A stretch of 64,000 nt of DNA from Streptomyces sp. AM 4-1-1 (GTDB lineage: Bacteria; Actinomycetota; Actinomycetes; Streptomycetales; Streptomycetaceae), in contig NZ_CP119145.1 of NCBI RefSeq assembly GCF_029167625.1, positions 4,526,001-4,590,000 on the forward strand. Direction: 5' to 3'. Each line of letters opens with the position of its first letter. Positions within the stretch are counted from its first letter, which is position 1. Positions 39,239 to 48,244 of this stretch are shown piece by piece. A program made the position numbers and the translations under genes. The notes under the pieces were generated by a model. It saw only the letters and a program-made list of their open reading frames with translations, ran no database searches and was not told the origin of the DNA.

Positions 39239-39393
39239 GTTCTCCGGACCGGGGAAGAGGGGATCGGGGCAGGTCCGGGGCAGGGTGGCGGCGGCCGGAA
39301 TGTCAAGGGTGGCGAGGTGTTGTCACAGGCGGCGCCTATCGTGGGCGGCGGACAGGCAGGGCCGAGGCGGTACGGATCTCCAGGGACAGGACG

Positions 39394-41547
39394 ATGGACG
39401 GGACGATGAGCGAGCTGGCCGGAAGCGCGGTGGCCGGGGGCGAGGTGGCCGAGAGCGACGCGGTGCGGACGCTGCACCGGGTGTTCGGTTACGAGACGTT
39501 CCGGGGCGAGCAGGAAGCGGTCGTCGACCATGTGGTGGCCGGCGGCGACGCGGTCGTGCTCATGCCGACCGGTGCCGGGAAGTCGCTGTGCTACCAGATC
39601 CCGTCGCTGGTCAGAAGCGGCACCGGGATCGTGATCTCGCCGCTGATCGCCCTGATGCAGGACCAGGTGGACGCCTTGCGCGCGCTCGGTGTGCGGGCCG
39701 GGTTCATCAACTCCTCGCAGGACTTCGACGAGCGCAGGTCGATGGAGGCGCAGTTCCTCGCGGGCGAGCTGGACCTGCTGTACCTGGCCCCGGAGCGGCT
39801 GCGGCTGGACGCCACGCTGGGGCTGCTCGCCCGGGGCGAGATCTCCGTCTTCGCGATCGACGAGGCGCACTGCGTCGCCCAGTGGGGCCACGACTTCCGG
39901 CCGGACTACCTGGCCCTGTCCGTGCTCGGCGAGCGGTGGCCCGACGTACCCCGGATCGCGCTCACCGCGACCGCCACGCACGCCACGCACCAGGAGATCA
40001 CCCAGCGGCTGGGCATGCCCGACGCGAAGCACTTCGTGGCGAGCTTCGACCGGCCCAACATCCAGTACCGCGTCGTACCGAAGGCCGACCCGAAGAAGCA
40101 GCTGCTCACCTTCCTCAAGGAGGAGCACGCCGGGGACGTCGGCATCGTCTACTGCCTCTCGCGGAACTCCACGGAGAAGACCGCCGAGTACCTCTGCCGC
40201 AACGGCATCGAGGCCATCCCGTACCACGCGGGTCTGGACGCCGGGACCCGCAGGCGTCACCAGGCGCGGTTCCTCCGTGAGGACGGTCTCGTCGTCGTCG
40301 CGACGATCGCGTTCGGCATGGGCATCGACAAGCCGGACGTCCGGTTCGTCGCCCACCTCGACCTGCCGAAGTCGGTCGAGGGCTACTACCAGGAGACCGG
40401 CCGCGCGGGCCGTGACGGACTGCCGTCCACGGCCTGGATGGCGTACGGACTCCAGGACGTGGTCCAGCAGCGCAAGATCATTCAGGGAGGGGAGGGCGAC
40501 GAGGCGTTCCGCCGCAGGGCCGCCGCCCACCTCGACTCGATGCTGGCGCTCTGCGAGACCGCGCAGTGCCGCCGCGCCCAGCTCCTCACCTACTTCGGGC
40601 AGGAGCCGCGGACCACGGCCTGCGGCAACTGCGACACCTGCCTCACCCCGCCCGAGACCTGGGACGGCACGGTCGCCGCGCAGAAGGTGCTCTCCACCAT
40701 CGTGCGGCTGAAGCGCGAGCGCGGGCAGAAGTTCGGCGCGGGACAGATCATCGACATCCTGATGGGGCGCAAGACCGCCAAGGTCATCCAGTTCGACCAC
40801 GACCAGCTCTCCGTCTTCGGCATCGGCGAGGAGCTGACCGAGGCTGAATGGCGGGGCGTGGTGCGGCAGTTGCTCGCCCAGGGCCTGCTGGAGGTCGAGG
40901 GCGAGTACGGCACGCTGGTGCTGACCGGCGACAGCGCGTCCGTGCTCGGCCGGGAGCGGGAGGTGCGGCTGCGCAAGGAGCCCAGGACGCTCACGACCCG
41001 GGCCCCGAAGAGCGAGCGCAAGGCCAGGTCGGCGGCGGTCGTCGCCGACCTGCCCCCGGAGGCCGTCCCGGTCTTCGAGGCGCTGCGGACCTGGCGCGGC
41101 GCCCAGGCGAAGGAACAGGGCGTCCCGGCGTATGTGATCTTCCACGACGCCACACTGCGCGAGATCGTCGCCCTGCGGCCCGCCTCGGTGGCGGAGCTGG
41201 GCGGGATCAGCGGCATCGGTGAGAAGAAGCTGGCGACGTACGGGGAAGGGGTGCTCGCGGTGCTGGCGTCGTTCGACGGGGCGCCGGGTGGGGATGCGGA
41301 CGCGGGCGTGGGCGCGGACTCGATGGATGCCGCCGGGGGACCGGTTCCGCGGAGCGTCCCGGCCGCCGACCCCGCCCCCGCCGCGGCTGCCCCGGCAGCC
41401 GCCGACCCGGTGGTGGTTCCGGCGCGGGCGGGCGGAGACCCGGCTGCGAAGCCGGCGCGGGTCGGGAGGGCCGCCGGTCGTGGGGCCGACGCGTACGACG
41501 GGGCGGACCACCTGGGCTGGGACGAGGAACCTCCCGAGTACGAGTGA
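39394..41547 (+). CDS. recQ: ATP-dependent DNA helicase RecQ
   Basis: A 717-residue 3'-5' helicase for recombination and replication-fork repair. ATG 39394 (39406 is an alternative) follows AGGGACAGGA. Walker A MPTGAGKSLCYQ is near residue 56, the DEAH box IDEAHC near 155, and motif VI QETGRAGRDG near 335. The RecQ zinc site is seen as CETAQC then CGNCDTC (about 387-415), followed by the winged-helix domain. An HRDC domain lies near 552-625. The last ~90 residues are an Ala/Pro/Asp-rich tail. It is not in an operon with nuo. Confidence 0.97.
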   Translation: MDGTMSELAGSAVAGGEVAESDAVRTLHRVFGYETFRGEQEAVVDHVVAGGDAVVLMPTGAGKSLCYQIPSLVRSGTGIVISPLIALMQDQVDALRALGVRAGFINSSQDFDERRSMEAQFLAGELDLLYLAPERLRLDATLGLLARGEISVFAIDEAHCVAQWGHDFRPDYLALSVLGERWPDVPRIALTATATHATHQEITQRLGMPDAKHFVASFDRPNIQYRVVPKADPKKQLLTFLKEEHAGDVGIVYCLSRNSTEKTAEYLCRNGIEAIPYHAGLDAGTRRRHQARFLREDGLVVVATIAFGMGIDKPDVRFVAHLDLPKSVEGYYQETGRAGRDGLPSTAWMAYGLQDVVQQRKIIQGGEGDEAFRRRAAAHLDSMLALCETAQCRRAQLLTYFGQEPRTTACGNCDTCLTPPETWDGTVAAQKVLSTIVRLKRERGQKFGAGQIIDILMGRKTAKVIQFDHDQLSVFGIGEELTEAEWRGVVRQLLAQGLLEVEGEYGTLVLTGDSASVLGREREVRLRKEPRTLTTRAPKSERKARSAAVVADLPPEAVPVFEALRTWRGAQAKEQGVPAYVIFHDATLREIVALRPASVAELGGISGIGEKKLATYGEGVLAVLASFDGAPGGDADAGVGADSMDAAGGPVPRSVPAADPAPAAAAPAAADPVVVPARAGGDPAAKPARVGRAAGRGADAYDGADHLGWDEEPPEYE

Positions 41548-41564
41548 GTCGTCCGGGCCGGTCC

Positions 41565-41607
41565 GGGCGCCCGAGCCGAAACCGGGGCCCTGGGCGCTCG
41601 GACGCCC
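41565..41607. terminator. Bidirectional terminator between recQ and the flavoprotein gene
   Basis: GGGCGCCCGAGC (41565-41576) pairs with GCTCGGACGCCC (41596-41607), a 12-bp stem with one mismatch. A small CCCCGC/GCGGGG hairpin overlaps the right arm at 41605-41620. Confidence 0.55.
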
Positions 41608-41714
41608 CGCCTGTGCGGGGATGGCCGGGGGCGGATCACGCCGACTCTTTCCGGGCCCGCCGCCCCGCGCATGCCGTAATGATCCCGGAGCCGGCCGGCC
41701 CCGGTCCCGGCCGG

Positions 41715-44507
41715 TCATGCGGTCGCGGTGGCTCCTCTCGCCGCGTAGGCGCGTACGTCCGCGTCCGGGTCGGCGGTCGCCGAGGCGAGGGCCGACCTGG
41801 CCGGTGCGTGGGCCGGGTGGCGGAGCAGGGCGAGGACCGCGGCCTTGCGCACATCGGCGTTCGGGTCGTCGAGAGCGGCGGCCAGCGCGGGTACGGCCAC
41901 CGCCGGGTCGGCGGCGGCGAGCGCGGTGGCGGCGCCCGCGCGGACCTGCCACGCCCGGTCGGTCAGGGCGGTGACGGCGGCGGTGGCGTACGGCGCCGGG
42001 CACCCCGTCGCGGCCAGCGCGGCGAGCGCGGCGGCCCGGACCAGCGGGTCGTGGTCGTCCAGGAGCGGCGCGAGCGGGCCGGGGCCGGGGGAGCGGACCG
42101 CCGCCAGACCCTTCGCGACCGCCACCCGCACCTCGCGGGACGGGTCGGCGGCGGCCCCCGCCAGTTCGGCGGTGGCGTCGACGGAGACGAGGGCGCGCAC
42201 GGTGTGCGTCCGGACCTCGGCGTCGGGGTCGGTGAGCGTACGGGCGAACAGGGCCGCGTGGCCCAGGCGCAGCGCCCGCAGCGCGTCGAGCGCCGCTGCC
42301 CGTACGACGGGATCGTCCGAGGTGAGCGCGGTGACCAGCGGTGCGCGCAGGGCGGGTTCGGCCGGCAGTACCTCGACCAGTTCCCGGAGTGAGGCCGCCG
42401 CCGCTGCCCGCACGGACGGCGACCGGTCCGAGAGCGTGGCCGCCAGCGCGGGACCGGTGCCCGTCGGGTTCGCCTCGGTGAGCGCGGCGACGGCGGCCCG
42501 GCGGACCGAGGGATCGGGGTCGGCGAGATACGGGGCGAGGGCGGCGAGATCCGGCTGTTCCTCGGCCAGGGCCAGCAGTTCGAGGATGCGCGGGGAGGGG
42601 GCGGCGTCGAGGTCCTGGTCGGTGGTCCCGGGCCCGCGCCGGTCTTCCGGGGGCGCCGGAGGCGGTGTGCCGTGGGTGTCGCCCGTGGCCGGGCGGTCCC
42701 CGAGGTCCGCCGACGCCGTGCGGTCGCGGGTGCCCGCCGTCGCCGTGCGGTCCGGGACGATCTCGCCCAGGTGGCGGGGTTCGCCGCCGACGGGGCTGAA
42801 CTCGTCCACCGGTACGAGGTACGGCTCCACCGGCCGCGCCGTGAACTCCATCGTCCCGACCGGTGACTTGCGCAGGTCCAGATGGTGGAGCCAGCCCTCG
42901 TCGTCCCGCCCCGGATGGTCGGTGCGTTCGTGGTAGAGCCCCCAGCGGGACTCCGTGCGGGCGAGCGAGGAACGGGCCGCCATCTCCGCGCAGTCCCGGA
43001 TGAAGGTGACCTCCGCGCACCGCATCAGCTCGTGCGGGGTCGTGGCCCCCATCTCCGCGATCTCGCCGCGCATCCGCTCGAACGACTCGACGGCGATGGA
43101 GAGCCTGGCGCCGGACTTCGGCGGGGCGACGTAGTCGTTCACGAAGCGGCGCAGCTTGTACTCGACCTGCGGTTGCGGCGGGCCCTCGGGGTTGCGCAGC
43201 GGACGGTAGACGAGTTCGTGGGCCGCCCGCAGCTGGTCGGGCGGCAACTCGCCCTCGTACACCGTGAACCGCGCGGCGTCCGCACCCGCCAGATCGCCGA
43301 AGACGAACGCGCCGATCATGTAGTTGTGCGGTACGCAGGCGAGGTCACCGGCCGCGTACAGGCGCGGCACGGTGGTGCGGGCGTGGTCGTCGACCCGTAC
43401 CCCGGACGCGGAATGGCCGCCGCAGAGGCCGATCTCCGAGATGTGCATCTCGATGTCGTGGGTGCGGTAGTCGTGGCCCCGGTTGGCGTGGAAGGTGGCA
43501 CGGGTGGGGCGTTCGGTGGTGTGCAGGATCGTTTCGAGAGCGGCGACCGACTCCTCGGGGAGATGGCTCAGCTTCAGATAGACCGGGCCCCGGTCGGAGG
43601 CCAGTTCCTCGGCGAACTCGGCCATCATCTGCCCCGACCAGTAGTCGGAGTCGACGAAGCGTTCGCCGTGCCGGTTGACCTGGTAACCACCGAACGGGTT
43701 GGCCACGTAGGCGCACGCCGGACCGTTGTAGTCCTTGATCAGCGGGTTGATCTGGAAGCACTCGATGCCGGTCAGTTCGGCGCCCGCGTGATAGGCCATG
43801 GCGTAGCCGTCGCCCGCGTTGGTGGGGTTCTCGTACGTACCGTAGAGATATCCCGAGGCGGGCAGCCCGAGGCGTCCGCAGGCGCCGGTGGCGAGGATGA
43901 CGGCTCCGGCGCGCACGGTGACGAAGCGGCCGGTACGGGTGTTGAAGCCGGCCGCTCCGACGGCCCGGCCGTCGTCGCCGGTGAGGACGCGGACCGGCAT
44001 CACGCGGTTCTCGATCCGGATGCGTTCGCGCATCTCGCGGCGGCGCAACTGCCGGTACAGGACCTTCTTGACGTCCTTGCCCTCCGGCATCGGCAGCACG
44101 TACGAACCGGAGCGGTGCACCTGGCGCACGGCGTACTCGCCGTGTTCGTCCTTCTCGAACTTCACGCCGTACGACTCCAGCCGGCGCACCATGTCGAAGC
44201 CGCGCGTCGCGGTCTGCCGGACGGTGGACTGGTCGACGATGCCGTCGTTGGCGCGGGTGATCTCGGCGACGTAGTCGTCGGGTTCGGCCCGGCCGGGGAT
44301 CACGGCGTTGTTGACCCCGTCCATGCCCATGGCGAGGGCCCCGGAGTGGCGTACGTGGGCCTTCTCCAGGAGGAGGACGGAGGAGCCGTTCTCGGCGGCG
44401 GTGAGCGCCGCCATGGTGCCGGCCGTGCCGCCCCCGATGACCAGGACGTCACAGCTCAGTTCCTCGGCGTCGGTGAGGGCGGGGATGCGCACGGTCGGGC
44501 CTTTCAC
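41715..44507 (-). CDS. AprA/SdhA-like FAD flavoprotein fused to a HEAT-repeat solenoid
   Basis: A 930-residue two-part protein. Residues about 1-590 form an SdhA/FrdA/AprA-type flavoprotein: FAD loop VLVIGGGTAGTMAAL near 21, NAGDGYAMAYHAGAEL, the family segment RLYAAGDLACVPHNYMIG, and a helical C-terminal part. A Pro/Asp-rich linker follows. About 640-930 is a run of nine HEAT/PBS-lyase-type repeats of ~31-36 residues, each with DPDxxVRxAAxxAL. With the AprB-like ferredoxin of the same operon it suggests an adenylylsulfate-reductase-like or related two-subunit redox enzyme; the HEAT domain may bind a partner. GTG 44507 overlaps the ATPase stop; GTG a few codons later is possible. Substrate unknown. 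Confidence 0.88.
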   Translation of the reverse strand: MKGPTVRIPALTDAEELSCDVLVIGGGTAGTMAALTAAENGSSVLLLEKAHVRHSGALAMGMDGVNNAVIPGRAEPDDYVAEITRANDGIVDQSTVRQTATRGFDMVRRLESYGVKFEKDEHGEYAVRQVHRSGSYVLPMPEGKDVKKVLYRQLRRREMRERIRIENRVMPVRVLTGDDGRAVGAAGFNTRTGRFVTVRAGAVILATGACGRLGLPASGYLYGTYENPTNAGDGYAMAYHAGAELTGIECFQINPLIKDYNGPACAYVANPFGGYQVNRHGERFVDSDYWSGQMMAEFAEELASDRGPVYLKLSHLPEESVAALETILHTTERPTRATFHANRGHDYRTHDIEMHISEIGLCGGHSASGVRVDDHARTTVPRLYAAGDLACVPHNYMIGAFVFGDLAGADAARFTVYEGELPPDQLRAAHELVYRPLRNPEGPPQPQVEYKLRRFVNDYVAPPKSGARLSIAVESFERMRGEIAEMGATTPHELMRCAEVTFIRDCAEMAARSSLARTESRWGLYHERTDHPGRDDEGWLHHLDLRKSPVGTMEFTARPVEPYLVPVDEFSPVGGEPRHLGEIVPDRTATAGTRDRTASADLGDRPATGDTHGTPPPAPPEDRRGPGTTDQDLDAAPSPRILELLALAEEQPDLAALAPYLADPDPSVRRAAVAALTEANPTGTGPALAATLSDRSPSVRAAAAASLRELVEVLPAEPALRAPLVTALTSDDPVVRAAALDALRALRLGHAALFARTLTDPDAEVRTHTVRALVSVDATAELAGAAADPSREVRVAVAKGLAAVRSPGPGPLAPLLDDHDPLVRAAALAALAATGCPAPYATAAVTALTDRAWQVRAGAATALAAADPAVAVPALAAALDDPNADVRKAAVLALLRHPAHAPARSALASATADPDADVRAYAARGATATA

Positions 44508-45568
44508 TGGGGCTCCCGGGACGGGGGCGGCGGAGGGGGAAGGGGAGGAGACGCCGGCGAGGTCGGGACGGGGGGTGGGGCTTCCGGAGCCGTGGAAGGT
44601 GCGGTTCCGGAGGCCGCGGTCGCCGGGGCTCCGGGGAGCGCCGAGGTCAGCGACGCGAGGACTTCGCGGCGCAGGGCGACGGTCGCCGGGTGGCCGTGCG
44701 CGGCACGTTCACGCGGACGCGGTACGTCGAGCACCCGGCCCGTGGAGAGCAGCGCGACCCGGTCGCCCAGGAACACCGCCTCGTCCACGTCGTGCGTGAC
44801 GAACACGACGGTGGCGCCCGTGCCCCGCCACACGTCGACCAGCAACTGCTGCGTGGCGGCCCTGGTCTGCGCGTCGAGCGCGCCGAACGGCTCGTCCATC
44901 AGCACGGCCCGGGGTTCGGCCACCAGGGCGCGGGCGAGCTGGACGCGCTGACGCTGCCCGCCGGAGAGCCGGTGCGGCGGCTTCGCGCCGTGACCGTCCA
45001 GGCCGACCCGGGTCAGCCAGTGTTCGGCGCGCTCCCGGCGCTCAGCGCGGGCCACGCCCCGGATGGCGAGGGGGAGTTCGACGTTCGCCCGGACCGTGCG
45101 CCATGGCAGCAGCGCGTCGTCCTGGAAGACGAGCGCCCGGTCGGCGTGCGGTCCGGTGATCGGCTCGCCGTCCTGGTGGACCTCGCCGTCGAGCGCGGGC
45201 AGCAGCCCGGCGAGGGTCCGCAGCAAAGTCGACTTCCCGCAGCCGGACGGGCCGACGACGGTGAGGATCTCGCCCGGCTCGACATCGAGGCCGATCCGGT
45301 CGAGCACCGGCACGGAACCCCGGCCGACGGCGGCCCCGCGCAGGGTGAGGCGGACGCCGCGGGGGCCGGTGCCGGTGCCCTTCACCGTGTCCGGGGTGCC
45401 GGGCCCGGACCTGCTTCCGGATACGGCTCCGGGCCCGGTCCCGGCTTCGGCGTGGGAACCCGCCGTCGGACGCGCCGCGCTGTTCATCGTGTCCGCCATG
45501 CTCCCCGTCGTGCTTCCCGTCGTGCTCTCTGTCGTGTTCTTCGTGTTCTTCGTGGTGGTCCTGGTCAT
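44504..45568 (-). CDS. ABC transporter ATP-binding protein (nitrate/sulfonate/taurine type)
   Basis: A 354-residue ATPase. Walker A GPSGCGKSTLL, Q-loop FQDDALLPWR, signature LSGGQRQRVQLARAL, Walker B VLMDEPFGALD and H-loop THDVDEAVFLGD are all present. Its FQDDALLPW and early EAVFLGD wording is typical of SsuB/TauB/NrtD importers. An ~80-residue Thr/Ser/Gly-rich N-terminal extension and a Pro-rich C-terminal tail are unusual; a later ATG (MADTM or MNSAARP) may be the true start. The ATG at 45568 overlaps the permease stop (ATGA). Confidence 0.92.
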   Translation of the reverse strand: MTRTTTKNTKNTTESTTGSTTGSMADTMNSAARPTAGSHAEAGTGPGAVSGSRSGPGTPDTVKGTGTGPRGVRLTLRGAAVGRGSVPVLDRIGLDVEPGEILTVVGPSGCGKSTLLRTLAGLLPALDGEVHQDGEPITGPHADRALVFQDDALLPWRTVRANVELPLAIRGVARAERRERAEHWLTRVGLDGHGAKPPHRLSGGQRQRVQLARALVAEPRAVLMDEPFGALDAQTRAATQQLLVDVWRGTGATVVFVTHDVDEAVFLGDRVALLSTGRVLDVPRPRERAAHGHPATVALRREVLASLTSALPGAPATAASGTAPSTAPEAPPPVPTSPASPPLPPPPPPSREPQ

Positions 45569-46521
45569 GGGCGCACCCGCTCCTGTGCGGTACGTACCGG
45601 GAGCCGGCCCTCGGCCGCCGGGGCCGGCACCGGGACCGGGGGTACGGCCCGGCGCCGTACGGGGGCGGCCGGGCGGCTCTCCGTACGCGGCAGCCACCGC
45701 GTCAGCCGGCGGCCCAGCAGTTCCACCGCCGTCGAGGTCAGCCGGCCCAGCACACCGATCGTGACCATGCCGACGAAGACCCCCGGATAGTCGACGACCG
45801 TGTAGTCCTGCCAGGTGCGGTACCCCACCCCGTACTCGCCGGAGATCATCTCCGCCGAGATCACACAGATCCAGGACACCCCGATGCCGACCGAGAGCCC
45901 GCCCAGGATGCCGGGGAGCGCGCCCGGCAGCACCACCGAGGCGAGCACCCGCCACCGGCCGCCACCCATCGTCAGGACCGCCTCCTCCCACACCGGGGTC
46001 AGCGCGCGCACCGCGTGCCGCGTCGAGACCATGACCGGGAAGAACGCCGCCGCGCAGGTGATGAAGACGATGCCCTGCTCGTTGCTGGGGAAGAGCAGGA
46101 TCGCCACCGGCACCAGCGCGATGGCGGGCACCGGGCGCACCACTTCCAGGACCGGGTCGAGCAGATCGGCCGCCAGGGCGGACCTGGCGATGGCCGTGCC
46201 GACCACGATCCCCAGGACGGAGGCGAGCGCGAAACCGGTGACGATCCTGCTCAGACTGTCGGTGACGTCCTGCCAGTACGTGTCGTCGCCCAGCCGGTCG
46301 CCGAAGGCGCGGGCGATGTCGACGACGGTCGGGAACTGCTCGAACCGCAACCACAGACTGACGTCCAGGGCGGTGAGCAGCTGCCACAGCCCCAGCGCGG
46401 CCAGTACGGACAGGACCCGCCGTACGAACGACCATCGTACGAACGACCGCCCTGCGAACGAGCGCCTGGCCAACAGCCGCCCCGCGAACGGCCGCCCCGC
46501 CAGCGGCCTGCGCGCGCTCAT
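45565..46521 (-). CDS. ABC transporter permease (SsuC/TauC type)
   Basis: A 318-residue inner-membrane protein with about six helices. The coupling segment EEAVLTMGGGRWRVLASVVL followed by PGALPGILGGL matches the EAA loop. The SWICVISAEMISGEYGVGY stretch is typical of sulfonate/nitrate importers. The first ~35 residues are Arg-rich imperfect repeats (GRPFAGR, GRSFVR). A Pro/Arg C-terminal tail follows the last helix. The start overlaps the binding-protein stop. Confidence 0.93.
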   Translation of the reverse strand: MSARRPLAGRPFAGRLLARRSFAGRSFVRWSFVRRVLSVLAALGLWQLLTALDVSLWLRFEQFPTVVDIARAFGDRLGDDTYWQDVTDSLSRIVTGFALASVLGIVVGTAIARSALAADLLDPVLEVVRPVPAIALVPVAILLFPSNEQGIVFITCAAAFFPVMVSTRHAVRALTPVWEEAVLTMGGGRWRVLASVVLPGALPGILGGLSVGIGVSWICVISAEMISGEYGVGYRTWQDYTVVDYPGVFVGMVTIGVLGRLTSTAVELLGRRLTRWLPRTESRPAAPVRRRAVPPVPVPAPAAEGRLPVRTAQERVRP

Positions 46522-47891
46522 GAGGCGGGAGCCCCGGCGACGGCCAGTGCGGTGGCGTAGGGGACGACACGGGAGCCGGGCCGCCCCGCCAGGTACGCCC
46601 GCGCCGCCGACTCGGTGACGTACGGCCGAAGTTCGGAGCCGTCCGCGACCCAGACCGCCCGGTCGGCGAACCAGAGCGTGCCCGTCGTCGCGTCGTGGAC
46701 GTACGCCGCCCGCACCTCGTCCCGGTGCGCGGCGACGTACCGCAGCAGTTCGGCCGGTGTGGCGAACGACCGCGTGGTGTCCGCGCCCTTGAGCCAGACC
46801 TCGCCGCGCGCGGCGGGCGGTCCCGCGGCGAGCGCCGTGGCGTAGGCGGAGCCGTACACCTTCTTCACGTACCGGTCGTCGACGAACGCGTCCACGTCCA
46901 CCTCGTCGACCAGCTCCGCCGAACGCAGCACCGGTACGTCCGCCTTCAACGCCGCCACCAGGGACGGTTTCAGCGTCGGGTCGAACGTGGCGATGCCCTG
47001 TGACCCGTTGTAGAGGTGGACGACCTCGGCGGGCAGCCCGGTCTCCTTAGCCACCGACTCGGCCGACGCCACCGGGTGCCGGCGCAGTTCGTCCGTCGCG
47101 CGGCGCTGCGCCCGCAGGAAGTCCTCCAGCACGGCGGGCCGCCTCTTCGCGAAGTCCTCACGGACGGTGACCCCGTGGAAGGTCGGCAGGTCCAGCTCCG
47201 CGCCGTCGTACAGCGCCTTCGCCCGGCCCTGGAAGGCCAGCAGCCCCGGCCAGGCCACGAACTGCGACAGTGCGTCGGCGCTGCCCGCCTGGAGCGCCGA
47301 AGCGCCCACGGCGGGCTGCTGGTTGAGCTTGCGGATGTCCTTGTCCGGGTCGAGCCCGGCCTGTCGGAGGGCGCGTACGAGCGTGCCGTCGGCGGCCGAT
47401 CCGATGCTGGTGGACACCTTCGCGCCACGCAGGTCCGTCAGCGAGGCGAGCTTCGAATCCGGTGCGGTGACCACGGTGTTGAGGCCGCCGCGCAGGTTGT
47501 AGCCGGTCACCGAGACGAGCTTGGTGGGGCGGTGCAGCTGTGCGCCCCGGGCCGCGTTGATCAGCAGCGGGAAGTCGCCCATCGAACCGATGTCGATCTT
47601 CCCGGCGGTCATCTGCGCGGTGATCGGGGCGCCGGTCGCGTAGTCCTGCCATTTCACCCGGTACGTGTGTCCGTCACGCGCGCCCCGGGCGCGCAGCTCC
47701 TCCTCGAAGTAGCCGAGGGAGCGCAGCAGGGTGCCGGCCGTGACGGTGTTGATGGTCCTGGACTGGTAGCCGACGGTCACCGTGACCGTGTGTCCGCCGT
47801 CCGCGCCCGCCTCGCCGCCGCAGCCCGTCGCGAGGGGGACCAGCAGGGCGGCGGTGAGCAGGGCGCCGGTGCGGGATGCCGTGCGTCGCAT
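46518..47891 (-). CDS. ABC substrate-binding lipoprotein with C-terminal NosL-like domain
   Basis: A 457-residue exported lipoprotein. Signal peptide MRRTASRTGALLTAALLV ends in lipobox LATGC with Cys24. Residues about 35-355 are a TauA/SsuA-type binding protein (TVGYQSRTINTVTAGTLLR, AQMTAGKIDIGSMGDFPLL, KVSTSIGSAADGTLVRAL). The last ~95 residues form a separate domain reading AAYVHDATTGTLWFADRAVW then AARAYLAGRPG. This matches the NosL pattern (copper/nitrous-oxide-reductase accessory family), though the usual Met ligands are not obvious. The fusion suggests a second ligand or metal handled at the cell surface. It lies 15 nt after the ferredoxin gene. Confidence 0.88.
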   Translation of the reverse strand: MRRTASRTGALLTAALLVPLATGCGGEAGADGGHTVTVTVGYQSRTINTVTAGTLLRSLGYFEEELRARGARDGHTYRVKWQDYATGAPITAQMTAGKIDIGSMGDFPLLINAARGAQLHRPTKLVSVTGYNLRGGLNTVVTAPDSKLASLTDLRGAKVSTSIGSAADGTLVRALRQAGLDPDKDIRKLNQQPAVGASALQAGSADALSQFVAWPGLLAFQGRAKALYDGAELDLPTFHGVTVREDFAKRRPAVLEDFLRAQRRATDELRRHPVASAESVAKETGLPAEVVHLYNGSQGIATFDPTLKPSLVAALKADVPVLRSAELVDEVDVDAFVDDRYVKKVYGSAYATALAAGPPAARGEVWLKGADTTRSFATPAELLRYVAAHRDEVRAAYVHDATTGTLWFADRAVWVADGSELRPYVTESAARAYLAGRPGSRVVPYATALAVAGAPAS

Positions 47892-47906
47892 GGGGGTGGG
47901 GGCCTT

Positions 47907-48134
47907 TCACCTGAGGAGGTAGGGCATGTTGACCGTGACCGCGTCGGTGGGGCACCGGGCCGCGCACGGGCCGCAGTACCAGCACTCGTCGACGTGCATG
48001 TACGCCTTGCCGCTGTCCGGGTCGATGGCGAGGGAGTCGAGCGGGCACATGTCGACGCAGAGCGTGCAGCCGTCGATGCACTTCGACTCGTCGATGGTCA
48101 CGGGCACGTCGGCCCGCTGGGGTGCCAGAGGCAT
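47907..48134 (-). CDS. AprB-like 2x[4Fe-4S] ferredoxin
   Basis: A 75-residue protein. ATG 48134 follows CTGGAG. Cluster ligands are CIDGCTLCVDMCP and CWYCGPCAARCP. The DECWYC segment, followed by a short C-terminal beta strand (AVTVNMPYLLR), resembles AprB, the electron-transfer subunit of adenylylsulfate reductases. AprB usually has a longer C-terminal tail that wraps AprA; this one lacks it. It is the first gene of the importer/flavoprotein operon and likely carries electrons to or from the flavoprotein. Confidence 0.9.
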   Translation of the reverse strand: MPLAPQRADVPVTIDESKCIDGCTLCVDMCPLDSLAIDPDSGKAYMHVDECWYCGPCAARCPTDAVTVNMPYLLR

Positions 48135-48244
48135 GGCGGTCTCCAGGGAAGGGGTCGGGGAGGGTTCGGGAAGCGGCGGGGCGGCGGGGCCCAGCGGTCC
48201 GGGATACGGGACACGGGAGGCGGGGTCCGGTCTCCCGCGTGGCG

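Noticed and set aside
39320..39342. TTGTCA/TATCGT as a recQ promoter
   Set aside because: The spacer is only 11 bp, too short for a normal sigma-70-type promoter.
39052..43020. 1322-residue minus-strand frame spanning recQ and part of the flavoprotein gene
   Set aside because: It crosses two real genes in the wrong frames and has no recognisable domain.
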